From NCBI GenBank assembly GCA_947625835.1, contig CANQPY010000001.1, forward strand, positions 51,981 to 115,980: a stretch of 64,000 nt of DNA, given 5' to 3'. Positions 1-7,423 of the stretch are shown one piece after another (within the stretch, counting starts at the first letter, position 1; every line of letters starts with the position of its first letter). The translations under genes were made by a program, and so were the position numbers. The notes beneath the pieces were generated by a model. It was not told where the DNA came from. It was given only the letters and a program-made list of their open reading frames with translations, and did not search any database. The DNA is from an uncultured Clostridia bacterium (GTDB lineage Bacteria > Bacillota > Clostridia > TANB77 > CAG-508).

Positions 1-1
1 T

Positions 2-601
2 GAATATTGCGATTCAAAATATACCTGGATAAAAGAGCCCACTAGTAAAGAGATGACAGTGGCTGAAATTGTAAAGGAATGCAAGAAACTAGGCAATCAT
101 AATATTACATTTACTGGGGGTGAGCCTCTCATCCAGAAAGATGCTGATGAACTCATTATGAGATTGGCAGAAGAAGGGTTTGATGTTAGTATTGAAACAA
201 ATGGCGCTGTGGATTTTACTACACGTCCTTGGTTTAAACCAGATGGTGAGGTAGAATATGATAGTCTCTTTTCTCATATTTGGGTATGTGCTGACTATAA
301 AGGCTATGCAAGTGATATGACCTCCTACATGCTGTCATTTTCAAAATTTGCCCAACTTCGTTCAAATGATGTTCTTAAATTTGTTGTAGGATCCCAGGAA
401 GATCTTGAACTTGCATTTGAAGTAACCAAATATATTAGGGAACACGGCTGTAATTGTTATGTTTATTTATCTCCAGTATTTGAACAAATTAAACCTGTAG
501 AGATTGTAGATTTTATGAAGGAACATAATATGCAGGGTAAAATTAGAGTTCAACTCCAGCTACATAAAATCATTTGGGATCCTCAACTTAGAGGAGTATG
601 A
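2..601 (+). CDS. queE: 7-carboxy-7-deazaguanine synthase (QueE), 5' truncated by window edge
   Basis: Radical SAM enzyme that converts carboxytetrahydropterin to 7-carboxy-7-deazaguanine, an early step of preQ0/queuosine synthesis. The frame is open to the first base. It begins EYCDSKYTW, whose YCDS matches the last cysteine of the QueE CX3CX2C cluster (typically WCDT). TGGEPLIQKD follows, the glycine-rich SAM-binding motif of this family. The ATG at 53 is internal, so the true start lies before the window. Adjacent folE (39 nt gap) makes the substrate precursor, which supports the call. In phages these genes usually serve 7-deazaguanine DNA modification; that role is inferred here because no transglycosylase lies in the window. 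Confidence 0.85.
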   Translation, partial: EYCDSKYTWIKEPTSKEMTVAEIVKECKKLGNHNITFTGGEPLIQKDADELIMRLAEEGFDVSIETNGAVDFTTRPWFKPDGEVEYDSLFSHIWVCADYKGYASDMTSYMLSFSKFAQLRSNDVLKFVVGSQEDLELAFEVTKYIREHGCNCYVYLSPVFEQIKPVEIVDFMKEHNMQGKIRVQLQLHKIIWDPQLRGV

Positions 602-640
602 TATTGCAAGGGCAATTGCAGAGAATATGGAGGTAAATAA

Positions 641-1468
641 ATGCTAAAGACAAACGATAAAGAATTAATTGAATTTGTCAAGGAAAGATATTTTAAGAGG
701 TTCCCAAATCATACTCTAAAACAATTTAAGAGTGATTACGCACAATGGGAACTGATGCCTGTATTTAAAGCATGTGAAAATTATTACGAAATCAATACAG
801 ATTATTCTGATAGATATAAATTAGCAGATGTTGAGGGTAAAGATGTTGTCCCTAAGATTCCAGACTTAACCCCAGAGGTTCACTGGATTATGAGAATATC
901 AACTCAATACTTCTTGACCAAGGCATTTGAGGCAATGAAAATTGATCTGGATGATCCTAACCTTAAAGAAGAAGTAGTTGGTAAAGGTACACCTGGACGA
1001 GTAGCAAAGATTTGGACTGGGAATGACCCTACAGATACAACTGAACTTTTAAGTGGAAGGTATAATAAGGAACCATATATTGCAACTTTCCCTAATGAAG
1101 GTAAATCAGAAATTATTACTAAAGAAGTAGATTTAACAGCAGTATGCTCACACCATTTTCTTCCATTTACTTCACTTGAAGGTGGTAAATGTATTATTAA
1201 ATATAAACCAGATAAATTTATCCTTGGTATTTCTAAACTTGGTAGGTGGGTTCATTGGGCAGCAACACGTGCATGGCTTCAAGAAGATCTAACAAAATAT
1301 ATTGGAAAGGGTCTTTGTAGAATCACAGGTACAAAAGATGTTTATGTAAGACTTGAAAATATCCAGCACTCTTGCGAGAGATATAGAGGTGCACATCAAT
1401 ACCAGGGTAATTTAACCACAGAATTTAAGTCAGGAATTTTTGAAGGAAATCCAGATTTGTGTAAGTAA
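641..1468 (+). CDS. folE: GTP cyclohydrolase I
   Basis: Opens GTP to dihydroneopterin triphosphate, the first step of both folate and 7-deazaguanine synthesis. Zinc-site motif CSHHFLPF lies near residue 168 and the second zinc cysteine is in HSCERYRGAHQ near residue 246. The GISKLGRWV segment matches the GLSKL-type motif of the family. At 275 residues it is longer than the usual ~190-220, with an N-terminal extension of roughly 90 residues. RBS is GGAGG 8 nt before the ATG. It sits directly after queE and ends at a terminator-promoter element (1487-1532). It could feed preQ0 synthesis, folate for ThyA, or both. Confidence 0.88.
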   Translation: MLKTNDKELIEFVKERYFKRFPNHTLKQFKSDYAQWELMPVFKACENYYEINTDYSDRYKLADVEGKDVVPKIPDLTPEVHWIMRISTQYFLTKAFEAMKIDLDDPNLKEEVVGKGTPGRVAKIWTGNDPTDTTELLSGRYNKEPYIATFPNEGKSEIITKEVDLTAVCSHHFLPFTSLEGGKCIIKYKPDKFILGISKLGRWVHWAATRAWLQEDLTKYIGKGLCRITGTKDVYVRLENIQHSCERYRGAHQYQGNLTTEFKSGIFEGNPDLCK

Positions 1469-1486
1469 TATAAAATTAATTTTTAA

Positions 1487-1516
1487 GGATCAGCTAGAAA
1501 TAGTTGATCCTTTCTC
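1487..1516 (+). terminator. Rho-independent terminator overlapping the next promoter
   Basis: Arms GGATCAGCTA (1487-1496) and TAGTTGATCC (1501-1510) pair over 10 bp with one G-U and a GAAA tetraloop, followed by TTTCTC. The 3' arm also contains the -35 box TTGATC of the downstream promoter. Confidence 0.8.
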
Positions 1517-1532
1517 TTGCTTATATTATAAT
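1504..1532 (+). promoter_or_regulatory. Promoter of the TTGAT-N17-TATAAT family
   Basis: -35 TTGATC at 1504-1509, 17-nt spacer, -10 TATAAT at 1527-1532. It precedes the gene at 1568. Confidence 0.8.
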
Positions 1533-1567
1533 ATTGGTAAGAATAAATTGATAAAAAGGTGAAATGG

Positions 1568-2014
1568 ATGAAAAGAACAAATTTGAATCTTAAAAGAGCC
1601 AACATTGCTTGTGAATCGGGTGCTTATGATGGTTATGAATGGTTAAAAGAACAAGTTCTTGCAGATGCAGAATTAAAAGACCTTACAAAAGATCTTGTAA
1701 ATTTTCTGCTTTATGAGGCAAATATAGATAAGGAAGCACTTAAAAATTGGATCAATGCAGAAAAACACAATGAGCATTTTGGTAGGGATAGAAATAAAGC
1801 CCTTAGTGATAAGGACTATCTTATGCCTGAATTTATTGCTCTTTTCAATATTGAAGATGAAGCAAATGAAGCAAGAGAAGCCCTTAGAAAAATTTGGGAG
1901 CTCAGCTTTAAGAATGCTGGGTGCAGATGGCATTGCAGAGCAGATTGGGCCATTAATTCCCAGCTTGCAAGTGCCATGAAATCAAAGAGATACCAGAAAA
2001 AATATGTAGCTTAA
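1568..2014 (+). CDS. Hypothetical protein
   Basis: Unrecognised 148-residue soluble protein rich in charged residues, with a W/C/H cluster near the end (residues CRWHCRADW). A GTG at 1559 is also open, but the AAGGTG ribosome site is correctly placed for the ATG at 1568, so I use that. It is alone in its transcription unit, between a promoter at 1504-1532 and a terminator at 2042-2070. Confidence 0.65.
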   Translation: MKRTNLNLKRANIACESGAYDGYEWLKEQVLADAELKDLTKDLVNFLLYEANIDKEALKNWINAEKHNEHFGRDRNKALSDKDYLMPEFIALFNIEDEANEAREALRKIWELSFKNAGCRWHCRADWAINSQLASAMKSKRYQKKYVA

Positions 2015-2041
2015 TACTAATTAATTTTGATTAAATATTAC

Positions 2042-2072
2042 GGGAAGTCTTATTAAGGACTTCCCATTTTTC
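2042..2072 (+). terminator. Rho-independent terminator
   Basis: GGGAAGTC (2042-2049) pairs with GACTTCCC (2058-2065) across an 8-nt loop, followed by ATTTTTCTC. A loose promoter-like stretch follows (TTTTCA, 16 nt, TATACT), but it lacks the TAGTTGAT signature. Confidence 0.85.
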
Positions 2073-2118
2073 TCTCATTTTCAATTATATAAAATTGTAT
2101 ATACTATTGGAGGTACAT

Positions 2119-2658
2119 ATGTTAAAAAGCGCAAATTATATATACGAAAATAATATTATAGCAGATGAAACAAACACAACCAAACAGCATTGTAAAAAAG
2201 CTCAAGTTGGGGTAGATTGTACATTAAAAGAAGTGTACAAAATTAAAGGATTTGGTAGAATATATAGTGACAAATCTGTCATTCCAGATTATACACTGGT
2301 AGATAAAATAAGTATTGGTTGTGATAAAACAGGTTGGATTCTTGACCAAGGTACATACATTGTAAAACTAAACGAGGGGGTTCAATTTGGTCCAAACGAT
2401 ACAGGTTGGTTCTATCAAAGAAGTTCCCTAAACAGAAGTGGTGCAGAAATAATTTCTAGTGTTTGGGATCCTGGATTTACAACACAATTTGGGGATAAAA
2501 TTGAAGCACCCACTCTTCGACTTAATGTACATGCAGATAAAATTATAATTGAAGAAAATGCCAGAATTGCCCAATTAGTAGTATTTGAAAACGAAGATAC
2601 AACCCAATATGATGGACAATTCCAAGGTGGAAGAACTAAAAGTAAATTGGAGGATTAA
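2119..2658 (+). CDS. dUTPase / dCTP deaminase superfamily protein
   Basis: Trimeric dUTPase-fold enzyme predicted to keep dUTP low or supply dUMP for ThyA. Family motifs are visible in order: YQRSSLNRSG (RSSLAR-type motif), SVWDPGF (the VIDADYRG/IDPGF motif with its catalytic-type Asp), RIAQLVVF, and a C-terminal YDGQFQGGRTK (the Dcd YQGQ-type tail). The Glu that Dcd uses as general base (in its LEFxN segment) is not clearly present; here the segment reads LRLNV. Deamination is therefore less certain than dUTP hydrolysis. Start chosen at the ATG behind GGAGG; an upstream in-frame TTG at 2097 region lacks a site. Followed by a DUF3310 gene with a 1-nt gap. Confidence 0.75.
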   Translation: MLKSANYIYENNIIADETNTTKQHCKKAQVGVDCTLKEVYKIKGFGRIYSDKSVIPDYTLVDKISIGCDKTGWILDQGTYIVKLNEGVQFGPNDTGWFYQRSSLNRSGAEIISSVWDPGFTTQFGDKIEAPTLRLNVHADKIIIEENARIAQLVVFENEDTTQYDGQFQGGRTKSKLED

Positions 2659-2659
2659 C

Positions 2660-3103
2660 ATGTTTGAAGGTGACACAGGTTGGCCACAAGATAATAATGT
2701 TGCAGATTTAACAGAACTTAAAAATGAAATGAACAAAAAGGACAATAAACAAACCGTAAAAAATATTGTAAATAAAAAATTGACAATAACTGACAAACCA
2801 ATAAGCTATGATGAAATTTTTAGTCCAGAAGATATAGTGGGCCATCCTGAAATGATAAATCACCCAAAACATTATGGTGGTGAAGAAAACCCATATGAAG
2901 CAATAAAAATTATAGAAGCACTGAATCTAAACTTTAATCTGGGGAATTGCCTTAAATATATATGCAGATTAGGGAAAAAACCAAGCGGCAATCTTTCAAA
3001 CGATGAAAAAACGCTAGAGGACTTAAAGAAAGCCGCATGGTATATGCAAAGAGAAGTTGAAAGATTCCAAAAAGAATTGGAGGCAAAGAAGAAACAATGT
3101 TAA
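2660..3103 (+). CDS. DUF3310 family protein
   Basis: 147 residues with the DUF3310 signature INHPKHYGG, NPYEAIKIIEA, NFNLGNCLKYICRLGKK and a terminal EDLKKAAWYMQREVE helix. This domain is common in phages of Gram-positive hosts beside nucleotide-metabolism genes; its biochemical role is not established. The start is the ATG behind TTGGAGG (2648-2653). An in-frame ATG at 2585 inside the preceding gene is too far upstream. The last codons overlap the clamp gene by 7 nt, indicating translational coupling. Confidence 0.85.
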   Translation: MFEGDTGWPQDNNVADLTELKNEMNKKDNKQTVKNIVNKKLTITDKPISYDEIFSPEDIVGHPEMINHPKHYGGEENPYEAIKIIEALNLNFNLGNCLKYICRLGKKPSGNLSNDEKTLEDLKKAAWYMQREVERFQKELEAKKKQC

Positions 3104-4218
3104 TCAAAACCAAAGATCTAAATAAAATAGCAGAAAAACTTCTAAAAGCAGTTGATACAAATGAACTAACCCAACTTAGTACTGCTTTAGAAATGGAAGT
3201 AACTGATGGTTCTTTACTTCTCTCTGTATCTAATAAGGAATATTTTGTTACTGTAAAATTAAGGGATAACCACTATAATGAAGTTTTCCATGCTTCGGTA
3301 AATGCAAGTCTATTCCTAAAACTAATTTCACAAATTACAACAGATGATATTGAATTAGAATGTACAGATAAATATCTTCAAGTTAAAGGAAATGGTTCTT
3401 ACAAGATACCTTTAATATTCAAAGATGAAAGTCTTTTAGTGCTTGATAAAATTGAAATTAACAACCCCACAATTTCTATGGTTATTCCTAATGCTGTATT
3501 TCAAAGCATCAATAAATACAATAGTAAGGAACTTACAAAGGGGTACATTTATAAACCAGTACAAAAATATTATTATGTAGATGAAAAGGGATGTATTACA
3601 TTTACCACAGGAGCATGCGTAAATAAATTCAATCTTGACCAACCTGTCAGAATGTTATTAAATAGTAAATTAATAAATCTTCTTAAACTTTTTGATGATG
3701 AATCAATTAATTTCACTTTAGGGTATGATTCATTAAGTAATAATATTATACAGACAAAAGCTAAATTTGAAACACCCACAACATCTATTACAGCTATTTT
3801 ACAATGTGATGATACGATGTTAAATTCCGTACCAGTAAACAATATTAGGGGAATGGCCGAGGCTTCTTACCCTTATTCAGTCACTGTAAATAAGGAATTA
3901 ATTATTCAAGCAATAAACAGGATAATGTTGTTCAATAAATCAAGCAAAGATAATAATGTTGCCACGTTTGTATTTGGAAAATCAAATTTAATTATAAAAG
4001 ATAGAGGAGATGAAAATTCAGAAGTAATCACTTACCTATCTGATTGTCAAGAATTAGAAAATAACCAATACGAAGCAATGTTGGATCTTAACGATTTGAA
4101 GGCAACATTGCAACTGTGCGATGAATCCCATCTTACATTAAAGTTTGGTGCAGCAAGAGCATTTATTATTGCTCGTACAAATATTATAAATGTTATCCCA
4201 CAATGCGTGGTTAGTTAA
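3097..4218 (+). CDS. dnaN: DNA polymerase III beta sliding clamp
   Basis: At 373 residues it matches the length of a bacterial beta clamp with three repeated domains. The N-terminal MLIKTKDLNKIAEKLLKAV and the pattern of short strands ending in duplicated LMPI-like segments fit DnaN. Sequence identity to cellular DnaN is low by eye, so the call leans on length, fold pattern and context. The window also encodes all three clamp-loader subunits (18.3-21 kb). The start overlaps the DUF3310 gene, with GGAGG at 3079-3083. Confidence 0.72.
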   Translation: MLIKTKDLNKIAEKLLKAVDTNELTQLSTALEMEVTDGSLLLSVSNKEYFVTVKLRDNHYNEVFHASVNASLFLKLISQITTDDIELECTDKYLQVKGNGSYKIPLIFKDESLLVLDKIEINNPTISMVIPNAVFQSINKYNSKELTKGYIYKPVQKYYYVDEKGCITFTTGACVNKFNLDQPVRMLLNSKLINLLKLFDDESINFTLGYDSLSNNIIQTKAKFETPTTSITAILQCDDTMLNSVPVNNIRGMAEASYPYSVTVNKELIIQAINRIMLFNKSSKDNNVATFVFGKSNLIIKDRGDENSEVITYLSDCQELENNQYEAMLDLNDLKATLQLCDESHLTLKFGAARAFIIARTNIINVIPQCVVS

Positions 4219-4245
4219 AATAAAAAAACTATGAGGTAAATAAAA

Positions 4246-4629
4246 ATGAGATACGAAAAAATGAAAGATTTTCCCTTTGTAGCTGATCCAGATCTAATAT
4301 CACCTGAAAAGATAATAGATGTGGGCAATGGTTATTTATTGCAGCAAGTTGTAGAAAATGGGTTTGTTGCTTCAATCTTCCAAGCCTATGATGGCAATGA
4401 AAAATTAAAAAATGAATATCTTTACCTTGTTTACCCAGATGATGATAGCGAAGAAGTTGATATAGAAGGTGCTGCAGAGTCTCGTCTTTTAGGAGAAGTA
4501 GAGATTGAGAATGGGGATAAAAAGACTGCATGGACTAAAACAGTAAATACCATCAATGAAAGATTTAAGACCATGTGCAAAGCCATAGAAGAAGCATATA
4601 TTGCAGTTACTAGCAAAAAAGTTAGTTGA
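4246..4629 (+). CDS. Hypothetical protein
   Basis: Unrecognised acidic 127-residue protein with no membrane segment or metal-binding cluster. The ATG is preceded by TGAGGTAAATAAAA. It lies 27 nt after the clamp gene, so it is probably co-transcribed. Its TGA stop (4627-4629) falls inside the -35 region of the next promoter. Confidence 0.65.
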   Translation: MRYEKMKDFPFVADPDLISPEKIIDVGNGYLLQQVVENGFVASIFQAYDGNEKLKNEYLYLVYPDDDSEEVDIEGAAESRLLGEVEIENGDKKTAWTKTVNTINERFKTMCKAIEEAYIAVTSKKVS

Positions 4630-4654
4630 TTCTTTCCCACGCCTCTATTATAAT
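4626..4654 (+). promoter_or_regulatory. Promoter of the TTGAT-N17-TATAAT family
   Basis: -35 TTGATT at 4626-4631, 17-nt spacer, -10 TATAAT at 4649-4654; upstream of the dCMP deaminase gene. No strong hairpin precedes it. Confidence 0.78.
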
Positions 4655-4686
4655 ATAGGAAAGAAATAAAAGGAAGAGAACTAATT

Positions 4687-5121
4687 ATGGAAGAAGATGG
4701 CCCGTCGTTTCCGTCGACGCTAAGCAAAACTAGAAGAGCCTATTTTAAAGCTGCAGAGAGTATATCTACTCTTAGCAATCACAGGTGCAGAGTAGGATGT
4801 GTAGTGGTTAATAAGCACAAGATTATCAGTTCTGGACACAATAGTGCAAATAAGACCCATGCATTCCAAGCTAGACTAGATAAAAGAACCTTTGGGTGCG
4901 AATGTGCAGGATTTCTCCATGCAGAAACAGATGCTCTTCTCCCTCTAATTAAAAATAGAGTTGATCTTTCTAATGCATCTATTTATGTGTATAGAGAGAA
5001 AAAAGACAATACTAAGGGCATGGCCAGGCCATGCCCTAGATGTATGTCCATAATAAAAAGTTGTGGTATCAAATATATTAATTATTCTACAGCAGATGGA
5101 TTTGCAGAAGAGGTAATTTAA
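4687..5121 (+). CDS. Deoxycytidylate (dCMP) deaminase family protein
   Basis: Zinc-dependent cytidine/deoxycytidylate deaminase fold. The HAE motif (HAETDAL, near residue 79) supplies the zinc His and catalytic Glu. PCPRC (near residue 117) supplies the two zinc Cys. RVGCVVVNKHKIISSGHN before them is the typical first strands. dCMP deaminase converts dCMP to dUMP, the ThyA substrate, which fits the thyA, DHFR and folD genes elsewhere here. An RNA-editing or tRNA role cannot be excluded from sequence alone. RBS is GGAAGAG upstream of the ATG. Confidence 0.8.
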   Translation: MEEDGPSFPSTLSKTRRAYFKAAESISTLSNHRCRVGCVVVNKHKIISSGHNSANKTHAFQARLDKRTFGCECAGFLHAETDALLPLIKNRVDLSNASIYVYREKKDNTKGMARPCPRCMSIIKSCGIKYINYSTADGFAEEVI

Positions 5122-5123
5122 AA

Positions 5124-5648
5124 ATGTTTAGAAAAAATAAGAAAGAAATTGTTAAGTTAGGAGTGCTTGAAGGTACAGATTGTGACCACCTTAAATGGAA
5201 GAGCAAAAACAAAGCAATGAGTTGGAATTTTGCTTATTATATGCCTGTACTAATGAGAGATGCCCTTAGAGAAATGGCTTCAAACCTTCATAGTTGTCCT
5301 AGTTGGCTAGCAGAAGAATTTGATGATGATGTAGATGCTGCGTGTGTAGAGTGGAGTAAAATACTAAATAAAATTGCAGATAAATTTGATTATGCTTCCA
5401 GAATATGTAATACTTTAGATTTTCTATCTAAGGAAGATCAAATGAAATTGGATGAATACTATTCAAAAGATCACTATGTTGACTATAAAGAAAATAAAGA
5501 TGGAAGTGTTCAATATTCTTTAGAACCTATTCCTGATTATATAGAAGAAATCCATAAGAAAGAAGATGTAATTGCAGAAGATATGCAGAATAAATTAAAA
5601 GAGGCGCTCCAGGAACTTGGAGAAATTTGGTACGACATATGGGATTAA
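5124..5648 (+). CDS. Hypothetical protein
   Basis: Unrecognised 174-residue soluble protein, largely helical and acidic in its second half. It begins 3 nt after the deaminase gene. Its last 10 nt overlap the start of an FAD-oxidoreductase remnant (5639), the arrangement expected of an intact operon before that gene was broken. Confidence 0.65.
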   Translation: MFRKNKKEIVKLGVLEGTDCDHLKWKSKNKAMSWNFAYYMPVLMRDALREMASNLHSCPSWLAEEFDDDVDAACVEWSKILNKIADKFDYASRICNTLDFLSKEDQMKLDEYYSKDHYVDYKENKDGSVQYSLEPIPDYIEEIHKKEDVIAEDMQNKLKEALQELGEIWYDIWD

Positions 5649-5791
5649 ACAATATTGTAATTGTTGGGGGAGGCCCAGCAGGTATTTTTTGCGCATACGA
5701 ATCAGTACAGCAGGGGTATAGTGGAAAAATCACAATCCTTGAAATGGGCAACCTAATTGAAAATAGAAAATGCCCCAAGGATAGAATATGA
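5639..5791 (+). pseudogene. N-terminal remnant of a COG2509-like FAD dehydrogenase
   Basis: A 50-codon frame encodes the dinucleotide-binding loop IVIVGGGPAGIF, then ILEMGNLIENRKCPKD before TGA. This matches the first ~45 residues of the intact FAD gene at 7420 (IIIVGGGNAALF, then a CPKSKAGKC segment). It stops just where that protein's cysteine-rich segment begins. It differs too much in DNA sequence from the 7420 copy to be a recent duplicate, so it is a fragment of a separate paralog. The rest of the gene is missing; a small regulator-like gene and a homing endonuclease gene occupy the space. Confidence 0.75.
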
Positions 5792-5871
5792 AGAAAAATT
5801 AAGAATTCTTAATAAAAATGAAGAAATTTATTGCTAAATTATGTGTAATAAATTTCTGAAGGAATACTAAA

Positions 5872-6030
5872 ATGAAAAAAATATTAAATTTTGAAGTAGA
5901 AGAAGAAGTCATCCTTCAGTTAAAGAAGATAGCGAAAGAAGATGAAAGAAATCTTTCAGCAGAAATTAGATTTATTATTCTTTCCTATCTAAAGGACAGA
6001 ATGAAGAATGGCAAATTTGAAGAACAATAA
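5872..6030 (+). CDS. Small ribbon-helix-helix-like protein
   Basis: 52 residues with a short N-terminal strand followed by two charged helices (EEVILQLKKIAKEDERNLSAEIRFII). This resembles an Arc/CopG-type ribbon-helix-helix DNA-binding protein. GAAGGA lies 8 nt upstream of the ATG. It overlaps the start of the endonuclease gene by 23 nt, so it may control that gene. The fold is inferred from the pattern only. Confidence 0.5.
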   Translation: MKKILNFEVEEEVILQLKKIAKEDERNLSAEIRFIILSYLKDRMKNGKFEEQ

Positions 6031-7423
6031 AAACATACCAAGGCTAATATCTATAATAAGTGAGCAGGAACTATTTAATTACTGGATAAAAGAAAAGCAC
6101 ACCCCAAAAGAAACCCAAGAGCATTTTAATATAAGCTGTTGGGAGTTTAATCTATTATCTAACTATTACCATATAAAACAAAGAGGAAATTCTCTTAATA
6201 ATTATATAAGATCAGTATCTAGAGAAAATTTATATAGTTACTATTTTGAAGAAAACCACTCCGCAACAGATACCATGAAATATTTTAACATAGATGAACA
6301 CATCCTTGAACAACTATGTAGATATTATGATTTACCAGATAAACGATCCTACAATAAAGATAAAATTTTAAAAGATTTAGATGAATTAGAAGTAGTTAAT
6401 TACTATAAAAACCACTCCTATTATAACACTATAGATCATTTTAATTTACGTACATGCTCGCATGTACTAGATACAATTATCGCAAAGTATGGTATACATA
6501 AAAGAGATGTTAAAAAGAAAAAATTTGAATCTTTTGATGAAATTATTGCTAGAGTATCTAAAGAAGAATTTTACCAATATTATATTGTAGAGAATCATGG
6601 TTATAGTGAAACTATAAAGCATTTTAATCTCGGCAATCTTGATAAGGTACGTAATTATTATGGACTACATAAAAGACAATTTACTAAACATAATTTTATA
6701 AATATTGAACAATTTAAAAAATTATATACTAAAGAAGAATTTATAAATTATTACATAATCCAAAACCATAGATTATTTGAAACTGCTGAACATTTTAATA
6801 TATCTCAAGATACTTGTAAATTATTAATAAGAGAATATGATGTAAGTAAGAAAAAGAAAGAATATTCCCATCTTTCTATGGTAAATTATAAACAAACTTG
6901 TCTTAACAAATACGGGGTTGAAAATTCTCTACAACTTAGAAAATGTAGAGATAATAATGAGCCATACCAAAGCGAACCCAATAAAAAATTTCAAAAATTA
7001 TTGGAAGTTAAAGGATTGACAAAAGATGAAACATTTATTTCAGAATTTGCATTAGAGGGCAAAAGATATGATTTTAAAATAGGTAATTATTTAGTAGAAG
7101 TTAATCCTTGGGCTACACATAATATTACTTGGAAAAAATACTGTTTATCAAATAAAAATAGCTGGTCTAATTATATGTATAAAGAATACCATAGAGAAAA
7201 ATCTTTATTAGCTCAAAAATATGGTTATAAATGCATATGTGTATGGGATTGGAGTGATAAAGAAAAAATAATAGAAAATATACTAAACAATACATTAAAT
7301 ATTAAAGATACTGGAGAAATAAAACTACACTTATTTAATTATAAAACAAAAGAGATAGTATCAAGTACTGGTCCGTATGTTGTAGAAATTTGGGATGATG
7401 GGTTTGAATTGGAGGTAATATGA
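6008..7423 (+). CDS. Homing-type endonuclease with tandem HTH-like repeats
   Basis: 471 residues. The first ~285 residues contain five degenerate repeats of about 45-55 residues. Each has an (E/D)-(L/F)-x-x-Y-(Y/W) start, an N-H turn, and a (E/D)-T-x-x-H/Y-F-N-(I/L) helix-turn-helix-like core. Next comes a TCLNKYGVENSLQLRKCRD segment typical of phage homing enzymes. A nuclease-like domain follows near residues 325-425: GKRYDFKIGN then LVEVNPWATHN, with Asp and Glu placed as in PD-(D/E)XK/VSR-like enzymes, then HREKSLLAQKYGYKCICVW. It is probably a selfish DNA-cutting element. It sits between an FAD-gene fragment and an intact FAD gene and overlaps the latter by 4 nt (ATGA). Confidence 0.72.
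   Translation: MANLKNNKNIPRLISIISEQELFNYWIKEKHTPKETQEHFNISCWEFNLLSNYYHIKQRGNSLNNYIRSVSRENLYSYYFEENHSATDTMKYFNIDEHILEQLCRYYDLPDKRSYNKDKILKDLDELEVVNYYKNHSYYNTIDHFNLRTCSHVLDTIIAKYGIHKRDVKKKKFESFDEIIARVSKEEFYQYYIVENHGYSETIKHFNLGNLDKVRNYYGLHKRQFTKHNFINIEQFKKLYTKEEFINYYIIQNHRLFETAEHFNISQDTCKLLIREYDVSKKKKEYSHLSMVNYKQTCLNKYGVENSLQLRKCRDNNEPYQSEPNKKFQKLLEVKGLTKDETFISEFALEGKRYDFKIGNYLVEVNPWATHNITWKKYCLSNKNSWSNYMYKEYHREKSLLAQKYGYKCICVWDWSDKEKIIENILNNTLNIKDTGEIKLHLFNYKTKEIVSSTGPYVVEIWDDGFELEVI

Noticed and set aside
1755..1979. Second frame of 74 codons inside the gene at 1568
   Set aside because: Wholly inside another gene with better ribosome site and no motif of its own.
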